The translations under genes were made by a program, and so were the position numbers. DNA of 64,000 nucleotides from Pseudomonas sp. 31-12. Lineage in GTDB: Bacteria > Pseudomonadota > Gammaproteobacteria > Pseudomonadales > Pseudomonadaceae. Location of the stretch: assembly GCF_003151075.1 (NCBI RefSeq), contig NZ_CP029482.1, positions 4,216,001 to 4,280,000 of the forward strand, read 5' to 3'. Position 1 is the stretch's first letter. Every line of letters begins with the position of its first letter. The notes beneath the pieces were generated by a model. That model was not told the DNA's origin. It made no database searches and saw nothing but the letters and a program-made list of their open reading frames with translations. Shown here piece after piece: positions 1-8,826 of the stretch.

Positions 1-654
1 GGTGCCTGAAGAACCGATGGACTGCTGCCAACCCAGCGCCCGGTAACGACGTGCGACTTTTTCAAACTGCACAGTGGCGACACGCTCGGCTTCCAGCAGG
101 GCTTGGGCCGTGATGCACCCTCCCTGAAAGTACCGCGCGCCAAAGGTGCCGCTGCCAATGGCAATGCTTTCGGTCAACAGCGGCTGAGTGCCCTGCCCCA
201 GAATCAACTCGGTGGAGCCACCGCCAATGTCCACGACAAGTCGCATACTCGCGGCACTCGGTATCGTGTGGGCAACCCCGGCGTACACCAGCCGCGCTTC
301 TTCATGCCCGGAGATCACGTCGATCCGGAAACCCAGGTGGCGCTCGGCACTGGTCAAAAACAGTTGGGCATTGTCGGCTTCGCGCACCGCGCTGGTCGCG
401 ACGGCTCGCACGCGTCCGGCCTCAAAGCCGCGCAGTTTTTTGCCAAATCGCGCGAGCGCCTGCCATCCCCGATCCAACGCCAGCTCATCCAGCGCGCCGC
501 CCTGGAAGCCTTCTGACAAACGGACGGGCTCGCGCAGGGTTTTGACTTCATGGATCACGATCTGCTGGTTGCGTCTGACCGACTGGCCAATCATCAGGCG
601 AAACGCATTGGAGCCCAGGTCAATGGCCGCAAACAGAGGGGCATCTCCTTTCAT
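1..654 (-). CDS. ppx: Exopolyphosphatase, Ppx/GppA family (3' end outside window)
   Basis: Hydrolyses terminal phosphates of inorganic polyphosphate (family knowledge). The frame opens at the ATG at 654 and stays open to position 1, so 218 N-terminal residues are visible and the C-terminal part lies outside. Signatures of the actin-like ATPase fold are clear: DLGSNAFRL at residues 12-20, the ISGHEEA segment at 114-120 with the conserved glutamates, and DIGGGSTEL at 142-150. It is divergent from a PPK2 polyphosphate kinase, which supports Ppx over the paralogue GppA. A PhoB-box-like direct repeat lies about 80 bp upstream on the coding strand. Confidence 0.93.
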   Translation of the reverse strand, partial: MKGDAPLFAAIDLGSNAFRLMIGQSVRRNQQIVIHEVKTLREPVRLSEGFQGGALDELALDRGWQALARFGKKLRGFEAGRVRAVATSAVREADNAQLFLTSAERHLGFRIDVISGHEEARLVYAGVAHTIPSAASMRLVVDIGGGSTELILGQGTQPLLTESIAIGSGTFGARYFQGGCITAQALLEAERVATVQFEKVARRYRALGWQQSIGSSGT

Positions 655-733
655 GGTGGCGATTCCTGGCAAATTCATCAGCCCTTGGGCGGGGTATTCA
701 AGATGGTTTGTGATGATCCTGCCATGCCTTGGG

Positions 734-750
734 TGACACGAAGATGACAG
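734..750 (-). promoter_or_regulatory. PhoB-box-like direct repeat upstream of ppx
   Basis: On the minus strand the sequence reads CTGTCATCTTCGTGTCA. This gives two TGTCA cores exactly 11 bp apart, the known geometry of Pho boxes, with a complete CTGTCAT first half. It points toward ppx, starting about 80 bp before its ATG. PhoB binding is inferred from the motif only. Confidence 0.55.
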
Positions 751-775
751 CGCGCTTTATTGACCCCGCCCCTTC

Positions 776-794
776 ATCGTCACTTCTTCGTCAT
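776..794 (+). promoter_or_regulatory. Weaker PhoB-box-like repeat upstream of ppk2
   Basis: Two CGTCA cores (778-782 and 789-793), again 11 bp apart, lie about 50 bp before the ppk2 ATG and point toward it. The match is poorer than the ppx-facing box because the T of TGTCA is replaced by C in both halves. Confidence 0.35.
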
Positions 795-843
795 ATCCCC
801 CGGCCTAGCATGACCACTTCCACCATCGTCCGGAGTCCTCGCC

Positions 844-1761
844 ATGCTTTTAACCAATGACACCCTGGTGCAACGCATCCATCGCGAGCTGCTCGATCAC
901 AGTGACGAAGAGCTGGAACTGGAATTACTCGAGGACGGGCACGACCTCAATTCGCTGTTCGAAGAACACGTCGGCGACAACAGCGAAAAGGAAGAAAGAC
1001 GCCGCTACTTCAGTGAACTGTTTCGCCTGCAAGGCGAACTGGTGAAGCTGCAGAGTTGGGTGGTCAAGACCGGGCACAAAGTGGTGATCCTGTTCGAAGG
1101 ACGCGACGCGGCGGGGAAAGGTGGGGTGATCAAGCGCATCACCCAGCGGCTCAATCCCCGGGTCTGCCGGGTCGCCGCCCTGCCCGCGCCCAATGATCGC
1201 GAGCGCACGCAATGGTATTTCCAGCGCTACGTTTCACACCTGCCGGCCGCGGGTGAAATCGTCCTGTTCGACCGCAGCTGGTACAACCGCGCGGGTGTCG
1301 AGCAGGTCATGGGGTTTTGCAATGCCGATCAATATGAAGAGTTCTTCCGCACCGTGCCGGAGTTCGAACGGATGCTCGCCCGCTCCGGCATTCAGTTGAT
1401 CAAATACTGGTTCTCCATCTCCGATCAGGAACAGCACCTGCGCTTTCTCAGCCGTATTCACGACCCGCTCAAACAATGGAAACTCAGCCCCATGGACCTC
1501 GAGTCCCGTCGGCGCTGGGAAGCCTACACCAAGGCCAAGGAAATCATGCTCGAACGCACCCACATCGCCGAAGCGCCGTGGTGGGTGGTGCAGGCCGACG
1601 ACAAGAAAAAGGCCCGGCTCAACTGCATCAATCACCTGCTCAAGCAGATGCCTTATGAAGAGGTGGAACAGGCGGTGATCCAGTTGCCGGAACGCGAACG
1701 TCAAGAAGACTATTCGCGCAATCCGACGCCACCGGAAATCATCGTGCCTCAGGTTTATTGA
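844..1761 (+). CDS. ppk2: Polyphosphate kinase 2 family protein
   Basis: PPK2 enzymes transfer phosphate between polyphosphate and nucleotides. The 305-residue protein has one PPK2 domain with Walker A GRDAAGKG (86-93), the lid-type segment around NPRVCRVAALPAPNDRERTQ (104-123), and Walker B EIVLFDRSWYNR (138-149). The acidic N-terminal 60 residues resemble the usual extension of one-domain PPK2 proteins. The ATG follows a CGGAGT ribosome-binding site. Divergent orientation from ppx puts synthesis or use and breakdown of polyphosphate side by side. Preference for ADP or GDP cannot be read from the sequence. Confidence 0.95.
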   Translation: MLLTNDTLVQRIHRELLDHSDEELELELLEDGHDLNSLFEEHVGDNSEKEERRRYFSELFRLQGELVKLQSWVVKTGHKVVILFEGRDAAGKGGVIKRITQRLNPRVCRVAALPAPNDRERTQWYFQRYVSHLPAAGEIVLFDRSWYNRAGVEQVMGFCNADQYEEFFRTVPEFERMLARSGIQLIKYWFSISDQEQHLRFLSRIHDPLKQWKLSPMDLESRRRWEAYTKAKEIMLERTHIAEAPWWVVQADDKKKARLNCINHLLKQMPYEEVEQAVIQLPERERQEDYSRNPTPPEIIVPQVY

Positions 1762-1885
1762 AACCGGTCAGGCTGCACTGCAGACCCATCGTGCAGCGAC
1801 AGTCTCTATAGAGGCTGCCGCTTGCGTAAAGACTTTCGCCCTGGCACGCGGGTATGATCCGGGATACCTCCCATGGACCTTCTCT

Positions 1886-2365
1886 ATGCCAGCGTCCACC
1901 ATTCGCCCCTCCCCCGCGCCCTTGCTCCAGCCAGGCGAGACCGTGGTCTTGTTCGACGGCGTGTGCAAGTTGTGCAACGGCTGGGCAAGGTTCCTGATCC
2001 GCCACGACCACGACCGACGCGTGCGGCTGGCCGCAGTGCAATCGCCCGAGGGGCAGGCGCTGCTGGCGTGGGCAGGTTTGCCCCTGGATCAATTCGATAC
2101 CATGGCGGTGATCCGCGACCGGCACTATTGGGTGCGTTCGGATGCCGTCTTCGAAGTCATTGCCCGGTTGCCCCGCGCCTGGCGCCCGTTAGGACTGTTG
2201 CGCGCCTGGCGCCCGTTAGGACTGTTGCGCGCCTGCCCACGCAGGCTGCGCGACTGGGCCTACGATCGCATTGCGCTGAATCGATACCGGCTCTTTGGGA
2301 AGTACGACACGTGCCTATTGCCCAACCCCGACCATGAACGTCGATTCTTGAAAACGCCCACGTGA
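1886..2365 (+). CDS. DCC family (DUF393) thiol-disulfide oxidoreductase-like protein
   Basis: The 159-residue protein carries the family hallmark FDGVCKLCNG at residues 23-32, a thioredoxin-like CxxC in the D-x-x-C-x-x-C arrangement. The function of DCC proteins is poorly known. An in-frame 27-bp tandem duplication (2174-2200 and 2201-2227) doubles the peptide RAWRPLGLL at residues 97-114, and an 8-bp start of a third unit follows. The last codons overlap the GTG of the next gene, so translation is probably coupled. The ATG at 1886 was chosen because it precedes the domain by about 20 residues. Confidence 0.85.
   Translation: MPASTIRPSPAPLLQPGETVVLFDGVCKLCNGWARFLIRHDHDRRVRLAAVQSPEGQALLAWAGLPLDQFDTMAVIRDRHYWVRSDAVFEVIARLPRAWRPLGLLRAWRPLGLLRACPRRLRDWAYDRIALNRYRLFGKYDTCLLPNPDHERRFLKTPT
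2174..2235 (+). repeat. 27-bp in-frame tandem duplication
   Basis: Unit 1 (2174-2200) and unit 2 (2201-2227) are identical, followed by an 8-bp partial third copy. Being a multiple of three, the repeat inserts nine residues into the DCC protein without breaking its frame. The identity suggests a recent slippage event. Confidence 0.95.
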
Positions 2366-2730
2366 GCCCCTTGAAACGCACCCACTGGATCGCCCGGGGA
2401 AGCCTGGCGTTCATGTTTGCCTATCACGGTCTGGTGCCCAAGTTGCTGTGGCTGAGCCCCGGCGAGCGGACCATGATTCAAGCCCATGGCATCGATCAGG
2501 TGGCGTTATTTGCCTATGCCGCCGGGGTTGCGGAAATTGCCCTGGCCCTATGGTTATTGCTCGCATCACGCATTGCCTGGCCGCTGATCGTTGCCTCGAC
2601 GGCGTTGGCTGGCTTGCTGCTGGATGTGGCGATTTTCAATCCTTCCCTGCTCAGGGATGCCTTCAATCCCGTCACCCTCAATGTGGCCGGACTGGCGCTG
2701 TGTGCGGTGACCTGGAATAGCAGGGGTTGA
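2362..2730 (+). CDS. DoxX-like membrane protein
   Basis: The 122-residue protein has four hydrophobic segments (about residues 12-30, 46-66, 70-88 and 102-117), typical of small DoxX-like proteins, and starts at a GTG that overlaps the stop of the DCC gene (GTGA). DoxX-like and DCC proteins are often neighbours, so the two probably act together in membrane-linked redox chemistry; that is inference. No catalytic residue can be pointed out. Confidence 0.75.
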   Translation: MSPLKRTHWIARGSLAFMFAYHGLVPKLLWLSPGERTMIQAHGIDQVALFAYAAGVAEIALALWLLLASRIAWPLIVASTALAGLLLDVAIFNPSLLRDAFNPVTLNVAGLALCAVTWNSRG

Positions 2731-2800
2731 GCCGTTGTGTGAACCGATCCGCGCGCGGGCCATCTCCCGACCAAAGAATCTTCGGCGCTGAGTGGAAAAC

Positions 2801-3445
2801 TCACCGCTCCCAACGCGAACTCAAGATGACGCTGCAAAGATTCACTCGCTGGAAACCCGGATCCTTGCAGGCAAGGAAATCATCGTTAAAGGTCCCGAAC
2901 GTGCTGTGGGGCCGATGCTGCAGACCGTGATAAAACGCGTCGATCATCTGATGGGCAAAATCGGTATCACGAGGATAGGCGGCGATCACCGCTTCGCGTT
3001 GCGCGTCTGTGAACAGTTCAAAACCACGCCCCGCCACGTCCATCCCCGCGCCAGCCTGAACCAGGGCGATTTCTGAATGCATGTGCTCTGGAATGCCCGG
3101 CGTCGTATGGAGCGCGACGGCGTTCCAGACTTTCTCGATGTCCGCTTCGGCGATGTGATGACCGCGCAAAAAGTCGCGCGCGGCATTCGCACTGTCCACC
3201 TCGAAGCGAAGCTGGCTCTGGTGATAGATCTCGGTCAGGCCGAGGTCGTGGAACATGGCCGCGACGTAGAGTAACTCCGGATCGAAGGCCAGGCCTTTGC
3301 GTTCCCCGAGCAAAGCGCCCCAGAAGTAGACGCGCGTGGAGTGGGAAAACAGCAACTCGCTTTCGGTGTCGCGAATGAGCTGCGTCACCTCGCGGGCCAT
3401 TTTGCTGTCGGGGACTTTTACGCTGAGAATGTCGTTCGTCGCCAC
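2801..3445 (-). CDS. HD-domain metal-dependent phosphohydrolase-like protein
   Basis: The 214-residue protein shows the HD signature: a first histidine in FSHSTRVYFW (33-42), the HD pair in MFHDLGLT (64-71), and later histidines in the HHIAE and ALHTTPGIPEHMHSE segments (about residues 95-125). The arrangement resembles the small HD proteins annotated as cyanamide-hydratase-like. Substrate is unknown. It stands alone, convergent with the DoxX gene and divergent from the exported hydrolase. Confidence 0.8.
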   Translation of the reverse strand: MATNDILSVKVPDSKMAREVTQLIRDTESELLFSHSTRVYFWGALLGERKGLAFDPELLYVAAMFHDLGLTEIYHQSQLRFEVDSANAARDFLRGHHIAEADIEKVWNAVALHTTPGIPEHMHSEIALVQAGAGMDVAGRGFELFTDAQREAVIAAYPRDTDFAHQMIDAFYHGLQHRPHSTFGTFNDDFLACKDPGFQRVNLCSVILSSRWER

Positions 3446-3725
3446 GGTTTAACCTCTGTCAGATCGGCCCGGTGATCTTGAAAAGGGTACGCGCCGCTCG
3501 GGTTGCAACCCAGCGCCAATGTCGCGAATTTCCAATGCGCCAATCACAGTTTTTTTGCTGCGCCGCTGTGTATCACAGTGTGTCTGGCTATCCTCTTGAT
3601 ACATCTGTTTTCACCCGGCCCGGGATTCGACACAGGCCAGATACGTCACCGCGTTGAAATGCATTCAAGGTTTCAAGGGGCTCAGCCAGATCCCCTGGCC
3701 AACGGGTTGCAACGGAGACATCACC

Positions 3726-4790
3726 ATGAAGATGGCAATGCAAAACAACATCGGCCACACCCGCCGCCGCTTGGTCAGCTCGTCGATCCTGGCGTTCGCC
3801 CTGTTCGGCGCGCTCGGCGTGGCCCACGCGCAAACGCCTGCCGCCGCACAGCCGGCTGCAACCAAGGCCGAGGCCACTTATTCAACACCCTCCCCGTTCG
3901 GCCCGCTGAAGCACGTCAAGGCCGGCCTGCTGAACGTGGCCTACGCCGAAACCGGTCCGGCCGACGGGCCGGTGGTGATTCTCCTGCACGGCTGGCCGTA
4001 CGACATTCACAGCTATGACGAAGTCGCGCCGCTGCTGGCGGCAAAGGGTTATCGCGTCTTGATGCCGTATGCCCGCGGTTATGGCGATACACATTTCCTC
4101 TCCGATAAAACCCTTCGCAATGGCCAACCGGCTGCGCTGGCCAGTGACGTCATTGATTTCATGGATGCGCTGAAGATCAAGCAAGCGGTGCTCGGTGGTT
4201 ACGACTGGGGCGCGCGTTCCGCCGGCATCGTTTCGGCGCTGTGGCCAGAACGGGTCAAGGCGTTGGTTTCAGTCAGCGGCTATTTGATCGGCAATCAGGC
4301 GGCCGGTAAAAACCCGCTGCCACCCAAGGCTGAATTGCAGTGGTGGTATCAGTTTTACTTCGCCACCGACCGCGGTCGCGCCGGGTACGAGAAAAACACC
4401 CACGACTTCGCCAAGCTGATCTGGCAACTGGCCTCACCAAAATGGGCGTTCGACGACGCCACGTTCGACCGCAGCGCCAAGGCGCTGGACAACCCCGATC
4501 ATGTCGAGATCACCGTGTTCAACTACCGCTGGCGTCTGGGCATGGTCCAGGGCGAACCTCAATACGAGGCACTCGAACAGAAACTGGCCACCGCGCCCTC
4601 CATCAGCGTGCCGACCATTACCATGGAAGGCGATGCCAACGGTGCACCGCACCCGGCCCCCGAGGATTACGCCAAACGCTTCACTGGTAAATACGAGTTC
4701 CGGCTGATCAGCGGCGGCATCGGTCACAACCTGCCGCAGGAAGATCCGCAGGCGTTCGCCAAGGCGGTGATTGATGCGGATCACCTGTGA
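3726..4790 (+). CDS. Exported alpha/beta hydrolase, epoxide hydrolase/dehalogenase-like
   Basis: The 354-residue protein has an arginine-rich start and hydrophobic stretch (13-35) ending in AHA, a likely Sec signal peptide. The fold shows HGWP (88-91, oxyanion hole), nucleophile elbow GGYDWGAR with Asp160, and the catalytic histidine in GIGHNLP (H334). An aspartate nucleophile in a xDWG setting is typical of epoxide hydrolases and haloalkane dehalogenases rather than serine esterases. The ATG at 3726 follows a GGAGA ribosome-binding site; an in-frame upstream ATG (3654) lacks one and would bury the signal peptide. A strong terminator follows. Confidence 0.85.
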   Translation: MKMAMQNNIGHTRRRLVSSSILAFALFGALGVAHAQTPAAAQPAATKAEATYSTPSPFGPLKHVKAGLLNVAYAETGPADGPVVILLHGWPYDIHSYDEVAPLLAAKGYRVLMPYARGYGDTHFLSDKTLRNGQPAALASDVIDFMDALKIKQAVLGGYDWGARSAGIVSALWPERVKALVSVSGYLIGNQAAGKNPLPPKAELQWWYQFYFATDRGRAGYEKNTHDFAKLIWQLASPKWAFDDATFDRSAKALDNPDHVEITVFNYRWRLGMVQGEPQYEALEQKLATAPSISVPTITMEGDANGAPHPAPEDYAKRFTGKYEFRLISGGIGHNLPQEDPQAFAKAVIDADHL

Positions 4791-4819
4791 GGCCGATCTG
4801 AACTAGCACCTTAACAACG

Positions 4820-4852
4820 ACGGCCCGTTTTATTGAACGGGCCGTTTTTTTT
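4820..4852 (+). terminator. Rho-independent terminator after the hydrolase
   Basis: Stem CGGCCCGTT (4821-4829) pairs with AACGGGCCG (4836-4844), followed by eight T residues. The A-rich left flank is too short to judge termination of the convergent metallophosphoesterase gene. Confidence 0.92.
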
Positions 4853-4888
4853 GCGCAAGCATTCGCTGGTGGCTCTCTCACTTTTAGA

Positions 4889-5347
4889 TCATTCCAGCAG
4901 CGAGATCAGGCGCGGCTCTATGGAGGTTTCGAGCACCTCCAGCAGCGCCAGCGTCACCGGCAACTTGAAGCGCCGTCGCCCCGCGCTGCCCGGATTGAGG
5001 TAGAGCTGGTCACCGCGCCACTCTATGTGTGGCTTGTGCGAATGGCCGGTGATCACGAGTTTGATGGCTGAGTCGAGCACGGCGGGGACATCGGCGATGT
5101 CATGCACCAGCAGCGCCTCCCATCCGTTGAGATCGAAACGAAGAAGGTCGGGGATATTTTCTGCCCACGGGGCGTCGAGGTCATTGTTTCCGCGAACGAC
5201 ATGCAGCGGGGCGATTGCTTTTAGTTGATCAAGAATGTCGACGTTGCCGATGTCGCCCGCGTGAATAATCCGTTCACAACCCGCCAGGGCAGCAAGGGCT
5301 TCAGGGCGGAGCAAGCCATGGGTATCGGAAATCACGCCAACTTTCAT
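4889..5347 (-). CDS. YfcE/MJ0936-type metallophosphoesterase
   Basis: The 152-residue protein has all calcineurin-type metal ligands in order: SDTH (D8, H10), HAGD (about 32), GNND (about 54), VHD, and GHSH near residue 102. Length fits the compact YfcE-type phosphodiesterases. Physiological substrate is unknown. It converges on the hydrolase gene and is followed by the terminator hairpin on the opposite strand. Confidence 0.92.
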   Translation of the reverse strand: MKVGVISDTHGLLRPEALAALAGCERIIHAGDIGNVDILDQLKAIAPLHVVRGNNDLDAPWAENIPDLLRFDLNGWEALLVHDIADVPAVLDSAIKLVITGHSHKPHIEWRGDQLYLNPGSAGRRRFKLPVTLALLEVLETSIEPRLISLLE

Positions 5348-5500
5348 GTTCGGCTCCGCAGCAGGATCAGGAATCGGAACAGAGTGTAACCCGGTACGGG
5401 CAGGTTTCTCCGCCCCTTACGTGACCCGAGGCACCGGCAACGGCGGCGATCCGCAGACGTTGGCAGAACCACCTAACGCCTGCCCTGCTCACCGCCGCTA

Positions 5501-6214
5501 TCAGCCTGCCCGGCGTGAACGACTACCGAGGGAATGGGCAGGGAAATCCGTATACCCCACCTCAACGCATCGAGTGTAATAACTTGATCGGTCCGCTTCG
5601 GCCAACGGCCAGCCGTGCTTGAAACGCTCAACCAGATCCGGGTTTGCGAGATAGGGCCTGCTGATCGCGCCTGGAAACACTGCCCGAACCTTGGCCAGCA
5701 GCGCGTGGTCGAGGTGCTGCGATTGGAACTCGGCCACCTCCATGTTCTCCTCAGGCATCAGCTCGTAGACCAGGTGCAGATAGGCGACGCCAAGACGATG
5801 CAGCCTCGGGTGAAAGTCTCGACCAAAGCCATCACCTCCTCCGGCCTCATGCGCCGGGGCTTGCCTGCCGGGATATGGGCCAACTTGCCATCCGGGCCGT
5901 GGGCAAACACCTGCGAGTCCGCCCTTCCTCGGTCACACCCCATGGCGCCTCGCTGTTCGGCATGAGCGATGGATGGGCCATCCTGCCGACGTGCCACAGT
6001 TGCAGAAATATCGTGCCGCCATTGCGGTGGACCTCATCGGTTACCAGACGCCAGCCTTGCTGCTGGGCTGGCGTGTAGATGCCGGGGGTCACGGCGTAGC
6101 CGTTGCTGGACGGCGCAATGTCCGTTGCCTCGGCGACGATCAGGCCGGCACTGGCTCGCTGCCCGTAGTAGGCGGCCATCAATTCATTCGGGACGTCACC
6201 CTGGCACGGTCGCG
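5501..6214 (-). pseudogene. Old Yellow Enzyme (NADH:flavin oxidoreductase), decayed
   Basis: Three pieces of one OYE-family enzyme lie in order but in different frames. The first (6214 down to about 5940) reads GDVPNELMAAYYGQRASAGL through LQLWHVGRMAHPSLMP and SEAPWGVT. A second frame gives HGPDGKLAHIPAGKPRRM and EEVMALVETF. A third gives LGVAYLHLVYELMPEEN through the C-terminal VGYTDFPA. The first ~30 residues with the start are missing (a stop lies just upstream), roughly 170 residues of the barrel are deleted near 5800-5820, and at least one frameshift separates pieces 1 and 2. No functional product is expected. Confidence 0.85.
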
Positions 6215-6286
6215 CGCGCCATCAGCCTTTAACTGGCCCTCCAAAACCTGCACAATCGCCGGCTTTTTTCGCGACAGGACGTCCTC

Positions 6287-6889
6287 ATGCAACGGATTGT
6301 AATTCTGGGCAATGCCGGCAGCGGCAAATCCACCCTCGCCCGCGCCCTCGGCGAACGCATGGGCCTGCCCGTGGTGCATCTCGACACATTGTTCTGGGAA
6401 CCCGACTGGGTCGAACCCGATGCTGAGCAATTCCGCGCGCGGGTCCGCGAAGCGATCGCACCGGATGCCTGGGTGTGTGAGGGCAACTATGCGCGGCGAA
6501 CCTTCGACCTTCGCCTGCCCCGTACCGACCTGATCATCTGGCTCGATACATCGCGGCTCACCTGTCTCGCCAGGGTAATCATACGCAGCGTCATGAACCG
6601 TCCTCGCGCAGACCTTCCGGCAGGTTGTAGAGAGAAGCTCGATCGGGCGTTTCTGACGTTTCTGAACTTCGTGTGGAATTACGATCGTGGCTACCGCCCA
6701 GGTATCGAGGCGGTGCGCCTGGCCATAGGCCCGCAAATTCCTACGGTGCACTTGCGCGGTAACCGGCAGATTGCTGCGTTTCTCGATGACTTGCCCGCAA
6801 TGTCTGGAACCTCCGTCCAGCCTGAACACCCCGAGCGAACGGGCTGCCTTGATCTGAACGGAGGTCCGGACCAAACAAGCAGTCAGTAA
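6287..6889 (+). CDS. Small P-loop kinase, adenylate kinase-like/FlaR-type
   Basis: The 200-residue protein opens with Walker A GNAGSGKST (8-16) followed by LARALGERMGLPVVHLDTLFW, the pattern of adenylate kinase-related proteins annotated as topology modulation (FlaR-like). DLIIWLDTSR near residues 82-91 is the Walker B-like strand. The last ~30 residues lack family character and may be an extension created by the neighbouring rearrangement. Its stop overlaps the stop end of the decayed MBL-fold gene on the other strand by 7 bp. Confidence 0.85.
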   Translation: MQRIVILGNAGSGKSTLARALGERMGLPVVHLDTLFWEPDWVEPDAEQFRARVREAIAPDAWVCEGNYARRTFDLRLPRTDLIIWLDTSRLTCLARVIIRSVMNRPRADLPAGCREKLDRAFLTFLNFVWNYDRGYRPGIEAVRLAIGPQIPTVHLRGNRQIAAFLDDLPAMSGTSVQPEHPERTGCLDLNGGPDQTSSQ

Positions 6890-7381
6890 TCCCAGAAAGC
6901 CGCGACCCAGCGAAAAGCGTTGCCGTCGATGGCCACTCGGCCAACGGAGGGGAATGGCAGGTGCGTGGCAACAAACAGCTCACCGCTGGCCGCTGCTTCT
7001 TGCATCAGGCGCACCCGAACGCGGACCGACTCTTCAGGCAGCGTCGACGAGTATGGTCTGGTCGCTGCTGCGCAGCACCAGCACGTTCAGCGGCCAATCG
7101 AATGCGTCCGGCCCCAGGTACTGATCCTTGAACCAGGCCGCGCGATCGGCCGGGTCGACATTGGTGGACATCGTCGAGGTCGGCAGAGGCAGCACGCCAT
7201 CGCTGATCACCAGCACGTCGATCTCGCCGACCCGCAGCGCATAGCGCGAAGAAACCAGCTCCTCGACTCCCGACCCACCCGGGTGTGAGGTGCTGTGCAA
7301 GCTTAGGTTTGGCTCCTGCAGGCCGCTGCTTTCCTGATGGGCTCCATCCTTTGGGACGGGGAAGTTCAGATGCGTCGTCAT
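6883..7381 (-). pseudogene. MBL-fold metallo-hydrolase, internally deleted
   Basis: The frame from the ATG at 7381 encodes about 112 residues of a metallo-beta-lactamase-fold N-terminus (VGEIDVLVISDGVLPLP and FDWPLNVLVLRSSDQTIL followed by VDAA) and stops near 7036. In another frame the following DNA encodes a plausible C-terminus (RVRLMQEAAASGELFVATHL, then PFPSVGRVAIDGNAFRWV) ending at 6883. The metal-binding HxHxDH region expected between the two is absent, so a deletion with frameshift has removed the active site. Confidence 0.8.
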
Positions 7382-7579
7382 GGTCGTTCTCCGATTGCCT
7401 GGCTCAAGAAATCTCGAGCGAAAACCGCTCTCTCGACGTGAGAGGGACGGATCGCCCAGAAACCGAGTCTGCATCGCGACGCACCGCGCCAGCTACCATA
7501 CCTGGGTATGGTGCGCTTGCACCTTAGCGTGATCGCTTCATGCAAAAGGGTGGAGAAGGCTTCTACGAAGTCACACGTA

Positions 7580-8578
7580 CTAAGCCGCCGTTTCGCCGCC
7601 TTGCGGTTTACCCACGCCATACCTCACGCCCGCCCGAAGCGCATGGCGGAGTTTCAGGGCCGGCCGTTCGATGCAGTAGTACGAAACGCAGCTCAACCCG
7701 AACGACAGGATCAGAACGGCGGCAACGATAGGCGCGTCGTAGGCAACGGGCCAGAAAGCGCGCAGGACGTACATCACCACAAAGTGATTCAAAAACACGC
7801 CATAGCTGATGTCCCCGAGGAACTCGTCAACCCGGTGAAACTTGAGTTTCGTCAGCACGTACACCGCCGGGATGCCTAACGCGATGCCCGCAGTCACTTC
7901 CGCGTTAAATGGCCGACGCTCAATCAGCCCCGCTTCGATCGCCGCAAACATCAAGGCTGCCACCACGGCGGTGCCGGCAGCGATCGCCAGACCCTTCGCT
8001 CGCGGTTTGTACAGGTAGCTGCCGCACAGGAACATGAACAAGACGCCCGGCAACAGGCGATAGCCGTACACATCGGTGTTGATGAAACCAAGACAGGCCG
8101 TCATGAAAACCGCAACAGACAAGGTAAACGCAATGCCCCGCGCCTTGTAGATAATCAAGAAAGGGATCACCAGGTAGAAACACATTTCAAGCCCCAGCGA
8201 CCAGCCCGGCGGCAAGATCAGCGACCCTGCAACCCCGAACATGTAGAAACCGAGGGGCACCATGGCAAGACTCTGCGCGATGGTCTTGAAGGTCAGCTCG
8301 GCGGCTTGGGGCGTGCCGGGCAGCAGGAAATAAATCACGGTGCAGGATGCCAGGAAGTAGAACAGGAACTGCGGGTAAAGCCGCAAGGCCCGGTCCATGT
8401 AGAACAGGCCGATTTTCTCCGGCGCCTTGTAATTGCGCTCGATGAGCGAGGTCATTACGAAGCCGCTGATGATCAGAAAGGAAACCACGGCAACCACGCC
8501 AGGGTTAAGCCCCGCGAACGTCTTGCCCATATGAGAAACGGCCACCAGAACGGCCAACAACAGACGATATGCTCCCAC
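7580..8578 (-). CDS. Membrane acyltransferase, acyltransferase-3/OafA family
   Basis: The 332-residue protein has about ten hydrophobic segments and the family features at the N-terminus: a histidine in VAVSHMGKTF (12-21), the VVAVVSFLIISGFVMTSLI helix (about 28-46), and FYMDRALRLYP (about 59-69). Such enzymes transfer acetyl or other acyl groups to surface polysaccharides or other envelope molecules from within the inner membrane. There is no glycan operon next to it, so the acceptor cannot be named. Confidence 0.85.
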   Translation of the reverse strand: MGAYRLLLAVLVAVSHMGKTFAGLNPGVVAVVSFLIISGFVMTSLIERNYKAPEKIGLFYMDRALRLYPQFLFYFLASCTVIYFLLPGTPQAAELTFKTIAQSLAMVPLGFYMFGVAGSLILPPGWSLGLEMCFYLVIPFLIIYKARGIAFTLSVAVFMTACLGFINTDVYGYRLLPGVLFMFLCGSYLYKPRAKGLAIAAGTAVVAALMFAAIEAGLIERRPFNAEVTAGIALGIPAVYVLTKLKFHRVDEFLGDISYGVFLNHFVVMYVLRAFWPVAYDAPIVAAVLILSFGLSCVSYYCIERPALKLRHALRAGVRYGVGKPQGGETAA

Positions 8579-8732
8579 CCGGTTCTCCAGACATCCTTAT
8601 ATTTATGGCGCGTAAGCTACGATGCTTTCAGTCCTGAGAACAGGCTTTTTTCGTGGCGCCGGAACCTTCCTTCATCTGCGCGAATCGATCCGGCGATCCC
8701 TGCCGTGTGGGACTATTCAGATTCCCCCGGGC

Positions 8733-8773
8733 AAAAAAAGCCCCGCAACCGAAATGCGGTGCGGGGCAAAAAA
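8733..8773 (-). terminator. Rho-independent terminator, possibly bidirectional
   Basis: GCCCCGCA (8740-8747) pairs with TGCGGGGC (8760-8767). It is flanked by seven A on one side (8733-8739) and six A on the other, so on the minus strand the hairpin ends in a run of seven T. It lies just after the lipoprotein gene. Confidence 0.85.
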
Positions 8774-8826
8774 TTGGTTGGTTGCGGCCAACCAAAGGAG
8801 CGCTTGAAAAACGTTACGGGCCGGGG

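Noticed and set aside
6179..6874. 231-codon minus-strand frame opposite the P-loop kinase
   Set aside because: Antisense of a gene with a Walker A motif; contains no recognisable fold.
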